From: Deferribacterales bacterium
GTDB lineage: Bacteria > Chrysiogenota > Deferribacteres > Deferribacterales > JAISNW01
NCBI GenBank assembly: GCA_025997275.1
Contig: BNUJ01000004.1
Span: forward strand, 1-27,903
Direction of reading: 5' to 3'
DNA: 27,903 nt
Part shown: piece after piece, positions 15,279 to 24,600 of the stretch
Layout of the letters: each line of letters begins with the position of its first letter
Position numbering within the stretch: the first letter of the stretch is position 1
Made by a program: the position numbers and the translations under genes
The notes under the pieces: model-generated
Database searches by the model: none
What the model was told of the DNA's origin: nothing
The model's input: the letters and a program-made list of their open reading frames with translations, nothing else

Positions 15279-16010
15279 TTATTTAGACTTCAATCTCATA
15301 TTAAAATAGTATAGTCTGCCATTTAACGCAAATTTTCTATAATATTTCGTCTGGTAGTGTTCCACTATCTCATTGATATAGGGCACACGAACACCGCCCT
15401 GCTCAAGCACACTCTCAAGGGTGCTGACCGCAGCAAAATTCTCCACAAGCTCCATAGCGTAGTCCTCATGGTCAGTAGCAACTATAATGCTACCGCCATC
15501 GGCAAGGTGCATAGCCAGTAGCTCTAAAAACCAACTCTTCAATAGCCGCCGTTTATGATGACGCTGCTTAGGCCAAGGGTCGGGAAAGTTTATATAAAAC
15601 GTTCCAACGCTCCCCTCTGGCAATAAGCGCACAAACAACTCTGCATCAAATTGCACTAGACGAATATTGTCATGAGAGATTTTCTTGCAACGTGCAACTG
15701 CTTTCACAAATATCGGACGGAACGCTTCTATCCCCAACCAATTAAAGCTGGTATCCCTACATGCATTATATGCCACAAACTCGCCATTGCCTATGCCTAT
15801 CTCTACAAGCAACGGATTGCTATTATTAAAGATTTCTGCGGGGTTGAGCGGAGCAAAAGTCTTTCCTTCGCCTACTTGCTCCCATATCGGCTGTGCATCT
15901 ACATATAAATTATCTATAAAGTTCAGCTTTATAGGCACACCGCCAGCCACCACAGCACCATCGTAGCGCACACCCCCCTGATAATATGGGCGAAAGATAA
16001 CATCAGCCAT
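15279..16010 (-). CDS. trmB: tRNA (guanine-N7-)-methyltransferase
   Basis: This enzyme makes m7G46 in the variable loop of tRNAs using S-adenosylmethionine. The 243-aa protein has the SAM-binding LLVEIGIGNGEFV motif, GIEAFRPIF, and the family signature FYINFPDPWPKQRHHKRRL, followed by ATDHEDYA. An N-terminal extension of about 60 residues precedes the Rossmann core, longer than in the shortest family members. The ATG at 16010 overlaps the end of xerD by 8 nt, so translation is probably coupled. It is the last tightly packed gene of the nucleotidyltransferase-ybeY-xerD-trmB operon. Confidence 0.93.
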   Translation of the reverse strand: MADVIFRPYYQGGVRYDGAVVAGGVPIKLNFIDNLYVDAQPIWEQVGEGKTFAPLNPAEIFNNSNPLLVEIGIGNGEFVAYNACRDTSFNWLGIEAFRPIFVKAVARCKKISHDNIRLVQFDAELFVRLLPEGSVGTFYINFPDPWPKQRHHKRRLLKSWFLELLAMHLADGGSIIVATDHEDYAMELVENFAAVSTLESVLEQGGVRVPYINEIVEHYQTKYYRKFALNGRLYYFNMRLKSK

Positions 16011-16902
16011 TGTTTTTTCTAAAACGCGGGTGAAAGCGGGTTAACGTATCGCGCTTTTTGTCATCGCTTACGTGCGTGTAGATTTCCGTAGTGCCTATAC
16101 TCTCATGTCCTAAAAATAGCTGTATAGTTCGTAAATCAGCCCCGCCACTCAGCAGGTGCGTAGCAAATGAATGCCTGAGCGTGTGCGGTGAAACGTGTTT
16201 CGTAATACCTAGCTGTTGGCAATAGCCCTTTACCATCTCCCACACATACTGACGTGTTAGCTGCTCGCCACGTTTATTGAGGAACAAAAAGCCCCTATCG
16301 CTCCCCTTGACAAAATCACGCTGGCGGATAGGCAGCCAATTTAGCAATTTATCTCGCAGCTTCTCATAAACCGGTGTCAAGCGTTCCTTTGAGCCTTTGC
16401 CGAACACCTTGACTAGCCCACGTTTGAAGTCCACATCGGCTATCTTTACCGACAACACCTCGCTCACACGCATTCCACTGGCGTAAAGCGTTTCTAAAAT
16501 TAAGCTATCTCTATATCCAGAATCTGAGGCTGGGTCTGGTGCTGCGAGCAATTTGTCCACCTCATCGTAATTTAGATAGCTAGGTAGTTTCCCCCATTTT
16601 TTGGGTTTAGTAATATATTCTATCGGGTTTTTAGTAATGTATTTTTCTATTATAAAATAGTCGTATAGCTGCCCCAGCCCCGCAAGTCGCCTTAAAACAG
16701 TCTCTATAGAGCTACCCTTTGCCCGCAGTGCACTCATATAGCCAATAACATCCTCAACGGTAGCAGCTACTAAATCTTTACTGCCTAAAAACATCTGCCA
16801 ATCGGTCGCATCCTGCCTATATGCATCAATGCTATTAACAGCAAGCCCCTGTTCATGCACCAGCTGTCCGCAAAATGCATCAATATAGCCGCTAGTGCTC
16901 AT
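16003..16902 (-). CDS. xerD: Tyrosine recombinase XerD/XerC
   Basis: This site-specific recombinase resolves chromosome dimers at dif with FtsK. The predicted 299 aa match the family length. The N-terminal SAM-like core-binding domain (about 1-90) is followed by the catalytic domain: Arg in ASGMRVSEV, His/Arg in SPHTLRHSFATHLLSGG, His in LFLGHESI and the nucleophile Tyr in TTEIYTHV. I chose the ATG at 16902 over an in-frame start at 16953. It has GGTGGAG 4 nt upstream, overlaps ybeY by only 11 nt, and matches the usual N-terminus. XerD rather than XerC is likely from its length and HESIGTTEIYTHV, but a lone Xer protein serving both roles is possible. Confidence 0.9.
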   Translation of the reverse strand: MSTSGYIDAFCGQLVHEQGLAVNSIDAYRQDATDWQMFLGSKDLVAATVEDVIGYMSALRAKGSSIETVLRRLAGLGQLYDYFIIEKYITKNPIEYITKPKKWGKLPSYLNYDEVDKLLAAPDPASDSGYRDSLILETLYASGMRVSEVLSVKIADVDFKRGLVKVFGKGSKERLTPVYEKLRDKLLNWLPIRQRDFVKGSDRGFLFLNKRGEQLTRQYVWEMVKGYCQQLGITKHVSPHTLRHSFATHLLSGGADLRTIQLFLGHESIGTTEIYTHVSDDKKRDTLTRFHPRFRKNNG

Positions 16903-17338
16903 TTTGCTCCACCCAGCCCCGCAAAACGTCCTCCTGCAAGCTATACATCTCATTAGCTTGAATAGTCAGCTCATTACCCTCACTGTCCTCATGGTCATAG
17001 CCTGATAGGTGAAGAAAGCCATGTATGAATAGGAACGCAACCTCACGTGATAGCGAGATTTCACGCTCTTGCGCCTGTCTAGCCGCAGTATCAAGCGATA
17101 TGACTATATCGCCGAACAAAATCTCGTCGTTCATCGGGAATGACAGCACATCGGTAGGTGCATCTACCTTGCGATAACTAGCATTCAAGAACCGTATCTG
17201 CTCATCATCCGTGAGCCAGACAGACAGCTCCTGTTCGTCATCTATTTTAATATGCTTAGATATGCAGGAAACTAATCCCGCAAAACAAGTTTCGTCAAAT
17301 GGCGAGCGGGCATCATCTCTAATGAGGATGCGCACCAC
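16892..17338 (-). CDS. ybeY: Endoribonuclease YbeY (rRNA maturation factor)
   Basis: YbeY is a zinc metalloprotein for 16S rRNA 3'-end processing and ribosome quality control. The 148-aa protein carries the signature HGFLHLSGYDHED, whose three His bind the metal, and the upstream TDVLSFPM motif. The start is a GTG at 17338 that shares one base with the TAG stop of the upstream gene (TAGTG); GAGG lies just upstream. Its stop overlaps the xerD start. All of this points to one polycistronic message with coupled translation. Confidence 0.92.
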   Translation of the reverse strand: MVRILIRDDARSPFDETCFAGLVSCISKHIKIDDEQELSVWLTDDEQIRFLNASYRKVDAPTDVLSFPMNDEILFGDIVISLDTAARQAQEREISLSREVAFLFIHGFLHLSGYDHEDSEGNELTIQANEMYSLQEDVLRGWVEQNEH

Positions 17339-18099
17339 TAGCCCTCATCTAGGGTTCTTGACACCAGCACCTGTTGCACGTCTCTATTGAGAGCCGCAAG
17401 TTCGGGGTGCTTTATTAGGTAGTTGATAGCGTCCTTTGTGTTAATAATCTCGCCGGGCACGTAGAGTGCCTTATAGATTTCACGGATAAGTGCTAAATCT
17501 TGCGCCGTATCCACGCACAGACGTAGGTCAGGGGTGCGATATATAGGCTCGGCATCGTATTCTAACACCTTAAAGATTTCAGGGTGTCTATAAATATAAG
17601 GGGTTACATGCTCACGAGAAATATCGTCTTGCCCATCTACAAACGCTCGCTCCAATGCCTCTCTGCTAAAGACCTCAACATTTAAGCCGTGTATAAGCCC
17701 CTTGCTAGGTGGTGCATCTACGTAATCGCAATCGTTGTCCTTGAAGTAGTTCACAAGTTCATCAACAAACACGGGGTCAACCAGCGGACAATCTCCCGTG
17801 ACGCGCACTATAATATCAGCCTCTGTCCTGCTAGCTGCCTCGTAATACCTCAACAGCACATTATTTTCACTACCGCTTACCATCCTGACGCCTTCAAAGG
17901 CACATAATAACCTAATAGGGTTATTTTCTGGATTTTTAGAGGTCGCCAAATAGATGCCGTTCAACGTGCTACTACGGGAAAGCCTGTCAATGATATGCCA
18001 TAACATTGGCTTACCGACAACGTCTTCTAGCCCCTTCATTACCTTACCCGGCAGACGCGCCGAACCCATTCTTGCCTGAATAATAGCTACGGTTCGCAT
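17338..18099 (-). CDS. SpsF-like cytidylyltransferase/nucleotidyltransferase
   Basis: The 253-aa protein belongs to the family of spore-coat polysaccharide protein SpsF and CMP-sugar synthetases (GT-A-like fold). It has the nucleotide-binding start IIQARMGSARLPGKVM, then ENNVLLRYYEAA, and VRVTGDCPLVDP with the metal-binding Asp, as well as RLCVDTAQDLALI. Such enzymes activate an acidic or modified sugar, usually as its CMP derivative, for surface polysaccharide or flagellin glycosylation. The actual sugar is unknown and no other sugar genes are in view. It is the first gene of an operon with ybeY, xerD and trmB. The ATG at 18099 has GAGGGG 9 nt upstream. Confidence 0.82.
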   Translation of the reverse strand: MRTVAIIQARMGSARLPGKVMKGLEDVVGKPMLWHIIDRLSRSSTLNGIYLATSKNPENNPIRLLCAFEGVRMVSGSENNVLLRYYEAASRTEADIIVRVTGDCPLVDPVFVDELVNYFKDNDCDYVDAPPSKGLIHGLNVEVFSREALERAFVDGQDDISREHVTPYIYRHPEIFKVLEYDAEPIYRTPDLRLCVDTAQDLALIREIYKALYVPGEIINTKDAINYLIKHPELAALNRDVQQVLVSRTLDEG

Positions 18100-18132
18100 A
18101 TCAATATCCCCTCGTTGTTTGTGCCCCCCTAA

Positions 18133-18161
18133 TTTATAAGCTGATTAAGGGGTAAAGTCAA
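18133..18161 (-). promoter_or_regulatory. Sigma-70-like promoter of the nucleotidyltransferase-ybeY-xerD-trmB operon
   Basis: On the minus strand, TTGACT (18156-18161), a 17-nt spacer and TATAAA (18133-18138) lie about 34 nt upstream of the first start codon. Confidence 0.6.
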
Positions 18162-18183
18162 ACGTTTTTTGCAATCCCTGCCC

Positions 18184-18212
18184 TTGACAATATTCTGCCA
18201 GTGCAGTATGAT
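18184..18212 (+). promoter_or_regulatory. Orphan near-consensus promoter facing the 3' end of the TRAP permease gene
   Basis: TTGACA (18184-18189), a 17-nt spacer and TATGAT (18207-18212) lie on the plus strand, where no gene follows for 3.5 kb. A weak hairpin (GGGACA about 18233 / TGTCTC about 18252) and a T5 run follow within about 60 nt. Confidence 0.45.
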
Positions 18213-18265
18213 TATTTATGCAACTAAATACGGGGACATACTATTCACCCTTGTCTCTGCCATTT

Positions 18266-20170
18266 TTATAACACTGGTCTATCGCCCCTGCGTTTTACTA
18301 TTTGCGTTCCCACCGCTAGCAAGATACAGCCAACCCCTATAACATCGGTCAACAGGTGCGGGTCTATCAACAATAGCCCGCCCGCCACTGCCGCTAGCCG
18401 CTCAAGTGGCGACATACGCGTAAGCATATAGCCCTCTAAGCCTGCTGCAAGACTAGTCATACCTATAAATGAAGTGAGCGCAATTTGCACTACCTGCCCC
18501 GCTGATGCATCAATTAAAAGCATCGCAGGGTTCATAACAAACATATATGGCATTAAAAACGCCGCTATCGCTAGCCTAGTAGCAGTTATAGCGGTTTTGA
18601 TAGGGTTGCATTTGGCTATAGCCGCCCCTGCATACGCCGCAAGCGCAACAGGCGGGGTAATATCAGCCACTATGCCGAAGTAAAATACAAACATATGCGC
18701 CGCTAACAGCGGTATGCCCATCTGCACCACAATGGGTGCTGTGATAGTCGCCATTATTACATAGTTCGCCGTAGTGGGGATGCCCATGCCTAGCACTATA
18801 CAAGCAATCATTGTCAGAAAGAGTGCCAAAAGCAGATTATTATGCGATAGCGACACCAGCGAGTTTATGAGCAATTGCCCCACGCCCGTGAGCGTTACCG
18901 TGCCTACGATAGTGCCTGCAACTGCACAAGCTATCGCTATCCCAACAGTATTGCGGGTAGCATTTGTAACGGCTTCAATAAAAGTCGTCTTAGTAAGACG
19001 CGTTGATTTACGCAACGAACTCACAACAATAGTCGCTAAAACGGCTAAACACGCTGAATATGACGGCGTTCTGCCAGCCCCCATCAAATAAACCAGAACT
19101 AAAACTGGTATGAACAGATAGCCGTGTCGTATAAGCAACAGATGCAATTTAGGCAGACTCTCTCTCGGTAGCCCTTTCAACCCCAATTTTTTAGATTCAA
19201 AGTGAACCATCATAAATATGCCAGCAAAGTAAAGCACCGCAGGCAAAGTCGCCGCTAGAGCAATGGTAGCATAAGGTATATTAGTAATCTCAGCCATTAA
19301 AAACGCTGCTGCCCCCATAATAGGTGGCATTATCTGCCCGCCAGTAGAGGCGGCAGCCTCAACAGCCGCTGCGAACTCAGGCTTATAGTTCATCTTCTTC
19401 ATTATCGGTATAGTGACACTACCGCTACAAACAGTATTGGCAACTGAACTGCCCGAATACATACCCTCAAAAGCACTTGAAATAATAGCAACCTTAGCAG
19501 GACCGCCTGAGGCAAACCCTGCAACAGAATTAGCTAAATCTATAAAAAACTTTGCTACGCCACTCTTTTCAAGGAAAGATGCTAACAGGATAAACAACAC
19601 TATGAACGTAGAACAGACCCCTATCGGCGTGCCAATAATGCCATCGGTCGTGTAAAATAGATGATGGATTACACGTCTAACGGAAAAACCATCATAGAAA
19701 GCGTAGAATACAAACGCACCAGCAACAACCAATATCGGAATGCCTACTACCCGCCTGCAAAGTTCTACTAGGATAAGCCCGCCCACTACACCGCACCATA
19801 CATCAAAGCGCGTAAGCATTGTTGAACGCTCAATCAACCCCTCAAAATCAACAACAAAATGGAAAAATGCGGCACAGCCTAAAAGCCCCAGCACAATATC
19901 ATACCAAGGGATATAATTCACCCTGCCTGAATTGCCAAGCTTTCTAGGATACATAATGAACCCTAGTAGCACCATTAGCCCTACAAATGACGAGCGGCGC
20001 ACCTGCTCATTAGGCGTAGCAATTAGCGTCATCCACAGCACATACATCATAAATGCAAATAAAAGAGCCTTGACAAGCTTGTCATATACGCCTGTGAATA
20101 TACGGACATTGGACTCTCTGTCAAACTGAGCCAGTAACTCTTGTTCTGTCGGTATGCGTTCGGTGTCCAT
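18266..20170 (-). CDS. TRAP transporter permease, fused 4TM/12TM (TAXI type)
   Basis: The 634-aa inner-membrane protein is the fused small plus large subunit (DctQM-like) of a TRAP transporter, which imports organic solutes using an ion gradient. The N-terminal 30 residues are cytosolic, then many hydrophobic segments follow. Signature motifs of the large subunit are GGQIMPPIMGAAAFLMAEI and GMGIPTTANYVIMATITAPIV. AGGAGA precedes the ATG at 20170. It is the third gene of the cassette after the TAXI binding protein and the DUF1850 protein, the usual composition for TAXI systems. Substrate is not predictable from sequence; glutamate or other carboxylates are known for some relatives. Confidence 0.92.
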   Translation of the reverse strand: MDTERIPTEQELLAQFDRESNVRIFTGVYDKLVKALLFAFMMYVLWMTLIATPNEQVRRSSFVGLMVLLGFIMYPRKLGNSGRVNYIPWYDIVLGLLGCAAFFHFVVDFEGLIERSTMLTRFDVWCGVVGGLILVELCRRVVGIPILVVAGAFVFYAFYDGFSVRRVIHHLFYTTDGIIGTPIGVCSTFIVLFILLASFLEKSGVAKFFIDLANSVAGFASGGPAKVAIISSAFEGMYSGSSVANTVCSGSVTIPIMKKMNYKPEFAAAVEAAASTGGQIMPPIMGAAAFLMAEITNIPYATIALAATLPAVLYFAGIFMMVHFESKKLGLKGLPRESLPKLHLLLIRHGYLFIPVLVLVYLMGAGRTPSYSACLAVLATIVVSSLRKSTRLTKTTFIEAVTNATRNTVGIAIACAVAGTIVGTVTLTGVGQLLINSLVSLSHNNLLLALFLTMIACIVLGMGIPTTANYVIMATITAPIVVQMGIPLLAAHMFVFYFGIVADITPPVALAAYAGAAIAKCNPIKTAITATRLAIAAFLMPYMFVMNPAMLLIDASAGQVVQIALTSFIGMTSLAAGLEGYMLTRMSPLERLAAVAGGLLLIDPHLLTDVIGVGCILLAVGTQIVKRRGDRPVL

Positions 20171-20179
20171 TGCAATCTC

Positions 20180-20656
20180 CTATCTTACAAATATTGAAAT
20201 ATGTGCGTTCCTGCCACACAAATCCCTTAAACTAATATTCTGTCCACCTATATATAAAATATGGTCAGAAACAGTTCCAACGATATAATTTAGTCTCTTA
20301 AATGAGTTCTTGAATCCTATAATCGTCATCGTGCCGTCTTTGTTATACCTAAGCTCTTCCCCCTCGTTAAGCTCCGTTTGCATACCAGCACCGTAGCTGG
20401 TAAATGTAGTGGCTATGGGGTATAGTTTGCACCCGCGCACCTGAAACGTATCACGCACTGGGCTTCGGTGGACGGAATGAATAAACTCTACAGAAAATTC
20501 CATGCCATCGCTGTAAGCCCAATGTGCATATTCTTCGCCTGTATCAGCATTAGTCAACACCAGCCTGCTGGGAGTAATACTAATAATAGAAATAAAAGCA
20601 ACAAGACACAGGGTGAGTGCTACTATAACACCCACCCTGCTGGTCTTGCTAGACAT
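20180..20656 (-). CDS. DUF1850 protein of a TAXI-TRAP cassette
   Basis: The 158-aa protein has an N-terminal membrane segment (about 8-27) followed by a soluble domain with FSVEFIHSVHRSPVRDTF and YGAGM, the features of DUF1850. Members typically sit next to TAXI-TRAP genes and have no defined function; an accessory role at the outer face of the membrane is likely. The ATG at 20656 shares one base with the TAA of the upstream gene (TAATG), and the permease gene follows after 9 nt, so the three are one transcriptional unit. Confidence 0.85.
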   Translation of the reverse strand: MSSKTSRVGVIVALTLCLVAFISIISITPSRLVLTNADTGEEYAHWAYSDGMEFSVEFIHSVHRSPVRDTFQVRGCKLYPIATTFTSYGAGMQTELNEGEELRYNKDGTMTIIGFKNSFKRLNYIVGTVSDHILYIGGQNISLRDLCGRNAHISIFVR

Positions 20657-21591
20657 TATTTAATGCCTTTTTCCTTAAAATACTTCTCTGCGCCAGGGTG
20701 GAACGGAACATCAAGCCCCTGCTTAGCAGTGTTTATATTTAGTTCTGCTCCCTTAGCATGAGCTTTTGCTATTACGGCTTTATTATCAAAGATAGCCTTA
20801 GTTATAGCATAAACTTCATCAACAGACAGCTTAGGGCTAACAAATAACGTAGCCTGTATAGCAACCGTCTTTACAGGAGAGCTTAACCCCTTATAAGTGC
20901 CTTGCGGGACAGAAAACTGTGTGTAGAATGGATAACTCTTTATTAAAGCCTTTGCGTGAGCGTCATCTATGTTTAATATAGTAACGTTGTTGCTGGTCAT
21001 TAGGTCTGTTATAGCGGGTGTAGGAACGCCTGCGCTAAAGAAAAATGCATCTAGCTTATTGTCCTTGATAGCATCGGCAGATGGACCAACGCCTAGATTT
21101 TGTTTCTTAATATCAGCAAACTTCACGCCATAAGCACCAAGTATCTGTTCAGCATTAAACTCTGTGCCACTACCTGCATCGCCCACAGAAACCCTCTTGC
21201 CTTTCAAATCAGCAACGCTCTTAATGCCAGCATCGCCGCGAACGACTATTTGGCAAACCTCTGGGTATAGCGTAGCAACAACTTGAAAGCCAGTGAGCTT
21301 TTGACCCTTGAACAGGTTAGTGCCACGATAAGCATAGCTCAATACGTCATTTTGAGACACTGCAAGCTCAACTTCCCCTTCGTTCACTAGCAACACGTTG
21401 GCTTTAGATGCACCAGTGGTTTGAACGGTGACTGATTTTTTAGTCTTCTCTTGAATCAAACCGCCAAGCACTGTGCCATAAGCATAGTAGGTGCCCGTAG
21501 CACCGCCAGTAGCAAACCTATACTTGTCAGCAGCCAATACGCTCGCACAAAAACACACAATAAGTGCGATAGATAACAAAATCTTTCTCAT
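20656..21591 (-). CDS. TAXI-family TRAP transporter solute-binding protein
   Basis: The 311-aa periplasmic binding protein has a cleavable signal peptide (RKILLSIALIVCFCASVLA) and the TAXI family start YRFATGGATGTYYAYGTVLG. NEGEVELAVSQNDVLSYAY, LKGKRVSVGDAGSGTEFNAEQIL and the C-terminal FHPGAEKYFKEKG are also typical. It captures the substrate and delivers it to the fused permease encoded downstream. AAGGAGG lies 6-7 nt upstream of the ATG. It is the first gene of the cassette, as expected for a binding protein needed in excess. Confidence 0.93.
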   Translation of the reverse strand: MRKILLSIALIVCFCASVLAADKYRFATGGATGTYYAYGTVLGGLIQEKTKKSVTVQTTGASKANVLLVNEGEVELAVSQNDVLSYAYRGTNLFKGQKLTGFQVVATLYPEVCQIVVRGDAGIKSVADLKGKRVSVGDAGSGTEFNAEQILGAYGVKFADIKKQNLGVGPSADAIKDNKLDAFFFSAGVPTPAITDLMTSNNVTILNIDDAHAKALIKSYPFYTQFSVPQGTYKGLSSPVKTVAIQATLFVSPKLSVDEVYAITKAIFDNKAVIAKAHAKGAELNINTAKQGLDVPFHPGAEKYFKEKGIK

Positions 21592-21621
21592 TTAGAAGCC
21601 TCCTTAATATTGATATGTTTC

Positions 21622-21650
21622 ATTTTACATACAAAATGCATAAAAAACAA
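21622..21650 (-). promoter_or_regulatory. Candidate promoter of the TAXI-TRAP cassette
   Basis: On the minus strand, TTGTTT (21645-21650), a 17-nt spacer and TAAAAT (21622-21627) lie about 30 nt upstream of the binding-protein start. Confidence 0.45.
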
Positions 21651-21699
21651 GATAAAGATTGCGAAATGAACCTTAAAAAATTAGTTGCTCTTTCTCCCT

Positions 21700-21727
21700 T
21701 TGCTTTCATATTTTTTTATGTTATATT
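21700..21727 (+). promoter_or_regulatory. Candidate promoter of ileS
   Basis: TTGCTT (21700-21705), a 16-nt spacer and TATATT (21722-21727) lie about 40 nt upstream of the ileS ATG, which is preceded by an AAGAGGA ribosome site. I see no T-box elements in the short leader. Confidence 0.45.
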
Positions 21728-21766
21728 AAGAATTTATACACTAAAAAGAGGCGTTAAGAGGAAATT

Positions 21767-24589
21767 ATGGACTACAAGGACACATTAAATCTGCCTAAAA
21801 CTGATTTTCCTATGAAAGCGGGGCTTGCCGAGCAAGAGCCTAAGCGCATAGCACGTTGGGAGCGTGACAAACTATATGAGAAGCTTATAGCTAGCCGCAA
21901 GGGAGCTAAAAAGAGCTATGTGTTACATGATGGTCCACCGTATGCTAACGGCAATATTCACATCGGCACTGCACTAAATAAGATTCTTAAAGACTTTGTA
22001 GTTAAGACTAAGCTGGGTGCGGGCTACTATAGCCCTTATGTGCCGGGTTGGGATTGCCACGGGCTACCGATAGAGCATAAGGTTGACCTTGACTTAGGCG
22101 CAAAGAAAGCCACAACGAGCAAATCTGATATACGCAAGCTTTGTCGCGAATACGCTATGCACTGGCTAGACGTGCAGCGGACTAGTTTCAAGCGGTTGGG
22201 CGTTCACGGCGACTGGGAAAACCCATATCGCACTATGGCATTTGATTACGAGGCTACCACATTAAGAGAGCTTTACAGGGTATTCAAGAATGGCAGTTTG
22301 TATAAGGGTGTGAAACCTGTCCACTGGTGTCCGTCTTGTGTGACGGCACTTGCTGAGGCAGAAGTGGAATACGCCGACCACACTTCAACATCAGTATATG
22401 TAAAGTTCCCGCTGACGAAAGAAACTCTGTCTAAACTAGGACTAGACAAGCCTGTAAGTGCAGTTATATGGACGACCACCCCGTGGACACTCCCTGCCAA
22501 TATGGGGATATGCTTGAACCCTAGCGAGGACTACGCCGTGATGAGGATTGCTGAATCAGAGGGTGGCAATCTTCAAGCGGGCGAGCTGATATTAGTTGCC
22601 AAGAATATGACGGGCGAAGGTTCTAATCTGCCCAAAAATTTGTTAATAAAGTCGTGGTCTGAAGTAGTTGCTATCCCTGCGAAAAAGCTTGACAGGCTTA
22701 CTGCTCAGCATCCGTTCTACCACGATAAAACTTCGCTTTTAATGTTAGGCGAACACGTTTTAATGACAGACGGCACGGGGCTAGTTCACACTGCGCCCGG
22801 TCACGGGCATGACGACTTTCTTATCGGGCAACAATACGGGCTGGAGACATTCAACCCCGTTGACGACTACGGGCACTATAAGAAAGACCTACCATTATTT
22901 GCCAGTGAGGACATATACGCCGCACAGGTTAAGATTATAGAGCTTATGCGCACCAACGGCACGTTGATTGCATCAGAAAAGCTATCGCACTCATACCCGC
23001 ACTGCTGGCGGTGTAAGAAACCTGTAATATTTCGCGCTACGTCTCAGTGGTTCATATCAATGGAGACAACGGGCATCCGCAAAAAGACATTGAACGCTAT
23101 AGAAAACGAGGTGCGCTGGATACCGACTTGGGGGCAGAATCGCATACATGGTATGATAGAGAGTCGCCCCGACTGGTGCGTATCGCGTCAACGTGCGTGG
23201 GGGGTGCCGATTGCACTATTCACTTGCCGCGATTGCGAGAAAGTCATATTTAATGATGATATAGAGAAAAAAGTGCTGGATTCATTCCTGCATACTGGTG
23301 CAGATGCGTGGTTTGAGCACGATGCTGAGTATTATCTAGGCAAGGGCACTAAATGTCCGCACTGCGGTAGCACAGATATTAGAAAAGAGAGTGATATACT
23401 AGACGTTTGGTTTGACTCTGGCACGAGCCATGCCGCCGTGCTAGAACTGCGCCCAGAGCTGAAAGACGTAAAGAATATAATGTATTTAGAGGGCACAGAC
23501 CAGCACAGGGGCTGGTTTCACAGCTCCATACTGGAGTCAATCGCTACGCGCGACAGAGCACCATATACTGAGGTGTTGACGCACGGCTTTGTGCTGGATA
23601 AAGAGAGACGCAAGATGAGCAAATCTGCGGGCAACTTTTTAGCACCTGAAGAACTTGTCAAAACCTACGGAGCGGAAGTTCTGCGTCTATGGGTGTCCTG
23701 TGCTGACTACGCCGATGATATAAGCATATCGCGTGATATAATGAGCCGTTTGGTGGACTCATACCGCAAGGTGCGCAACACTAGCCGTTATCTGCTAGGT
23801 GGACTTTATGACTTCAACCCTGATAAAGATTTGTTGCCGTTTGACAAGATGTTAGAGCTTGATAGATTTATATTATTGCGCTGGCAGGACACACTTGCGA
23901 AGATTCGTAAAGGATATGAGGATTACCAGTTCCACGTGTTCTATCATACGTTTATGAACTTCTGCATTAACGACCTATCGGCACTATACCTTGATATTAT
24001 CAAGGACAGGCTTTATTCTTACGCTCCAGCGTCTCGTGAACGCCGCAGTGCGCAAAGTGCGATGTTTATATTGTGCAAGGAGATGGCGGTGTTAATGGCA
24101 CCTGTGCTGTCATTCACGGCAGACGAGATATGGGAGTATCTTCCTAACTGGCAGGGCAAGTGCGAGTTTGTCTTTGAGGATGTGTTTGCCGATGTTGACA
24201 GGTTCAGCGATGATAAGCTGATGGCTCAGATAGATAAAATGTTGACAATCCGCAAGGCTGTGAATAAGGCGTTAGAACTATCACGTGCCGACAAGGTTAT
24301 CGGTCATCCGCTAGATGCCGCTGTGTTAATAGGTGTTAAAAAAGAGGCAGCAGTTGATGCGCCTGATGAGGGGCTTTCGCGGTTTTTGATAGTTTCTAAG
24401 GCAGAAATGGTTGATTTTGAAGCTGTCAAAGACGGTATATTGAACGATGAGGGAACTATTTTTGTAAAGGTTAGCCCCCACGATGCGCCTAAGTGTGCAC
24501 GATGTTGGACGCGCAGTGAGAGTGTCGGCAAGAACAAGGCGCATGAAGATTTATGCGAAAGATGTATAGACGTTCTTAGTCAAATATAG
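21767..24589 (+). CDS. ileS: Isoleucyl-tRNA synthetase
   Basis: This class I synthetase charges tRNA-Ile and edits misactivated valine. The 940-aa length is normal for the bacterial type. It has GPPYANGNIHIGTALNKILKD (HIGH box written HIGT, residues 65-68), PGWDCHGLPIEHKV, the editing-domain stretch WTTTPWTLPAN, DVWFDSGTSH, the KMSKS loop at about 616-620, and a C-terminal zinc finger (CARCW...CERC). The HIGT variant is, as far as I recall, found in several deltaproteobacterial IleRS and need not mean loss of activity. ldh follows after 11 nt on the same strand. Confidence 0.97.
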   Translation: MDYKDTLNLPKTDFPMKAGLAEQEPKRIARWERDKLYEKLIASRKGAKKSYVLHDGPPYANGNIHIGTALNKILKDFVVKTKLGAGYYSPYVPGWDCHGLPIEHKVDLDLGAKKATTSKSDIRKLCREYAMHWLDVQRTSFKRLGVHGDWENPYRTMAFDYEATTLRELYRVFKNGSLYKGVKPVHWCPSCVTALAEAEVEYADHTSTSVYVKFPLTKETLSKLGLDKPVSAVIWTTTPWTLPANMGICLNPSEDYAVMRIAESEGGNLQAGELILVAKNMTGEGSNLPKNLLIKSWSEVVAIPAKKLDRLTAQHPFYHDKTSLLMLGEHVLMTDGTGLVHTAPGHGHDDFLIGQQYGLETFNPVDDYGHYKKDLPLFASEDIYAAQVKIIELMRTNGTLIASEKLSHSYPHCWRCKKPVIFRATSQWFISMETTGIRKKTLNAIENEVRWIPTWGQNRIHGMIESRPDWCVSRQRAWGVPIALFTCRDCEKVIFNDDIEKKVLDSFLHTGADAWFEHDAEYYLGKGTKCPHCGSTDIRKESDILDVWFDSGTSHAAVLELRPELKDVKNIMYLEGTDQHRGWFHSSILESIATRDRAPYTEVLTHGFVLDKERRKMSKSAGNFLAPEELVKTYGAEVLRLWVSCADYADDISISRDIMSRLVDSYRKVRNTSRYLLGGLYDFNPDKDLLPFDKMLELDRFILLRWQDTLAKIRKGYEDYQFHVFYHTFMNFCINDLSALYLDIIKDRLYSYAPASRERRSAQSAMFILCKEMAVLMAPVLSFTADEIWEYLPNWQGKCEFVFEDVFADVDRFSDDKLMAQIDKMLTIRKAVNKALELSRADKVIGHPLDAAVLIGVKKEAAVDAPDEGLSRFLIVSKAEMVDFEAVKDGILNDEGTIFVKVSPHDAPKCARCWTRSESVGKNKAHEDLCERCIDVLSQI

Positions 24590-24600
24590 GAGAGGTTTTT

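Noticed and set aside
16903..16953. Upstream start for xerD
   Set aside because: It gives a 17-residue Cys/Arg-rich extension unlike the family; the ATG at 16902 has a good ribosome site.
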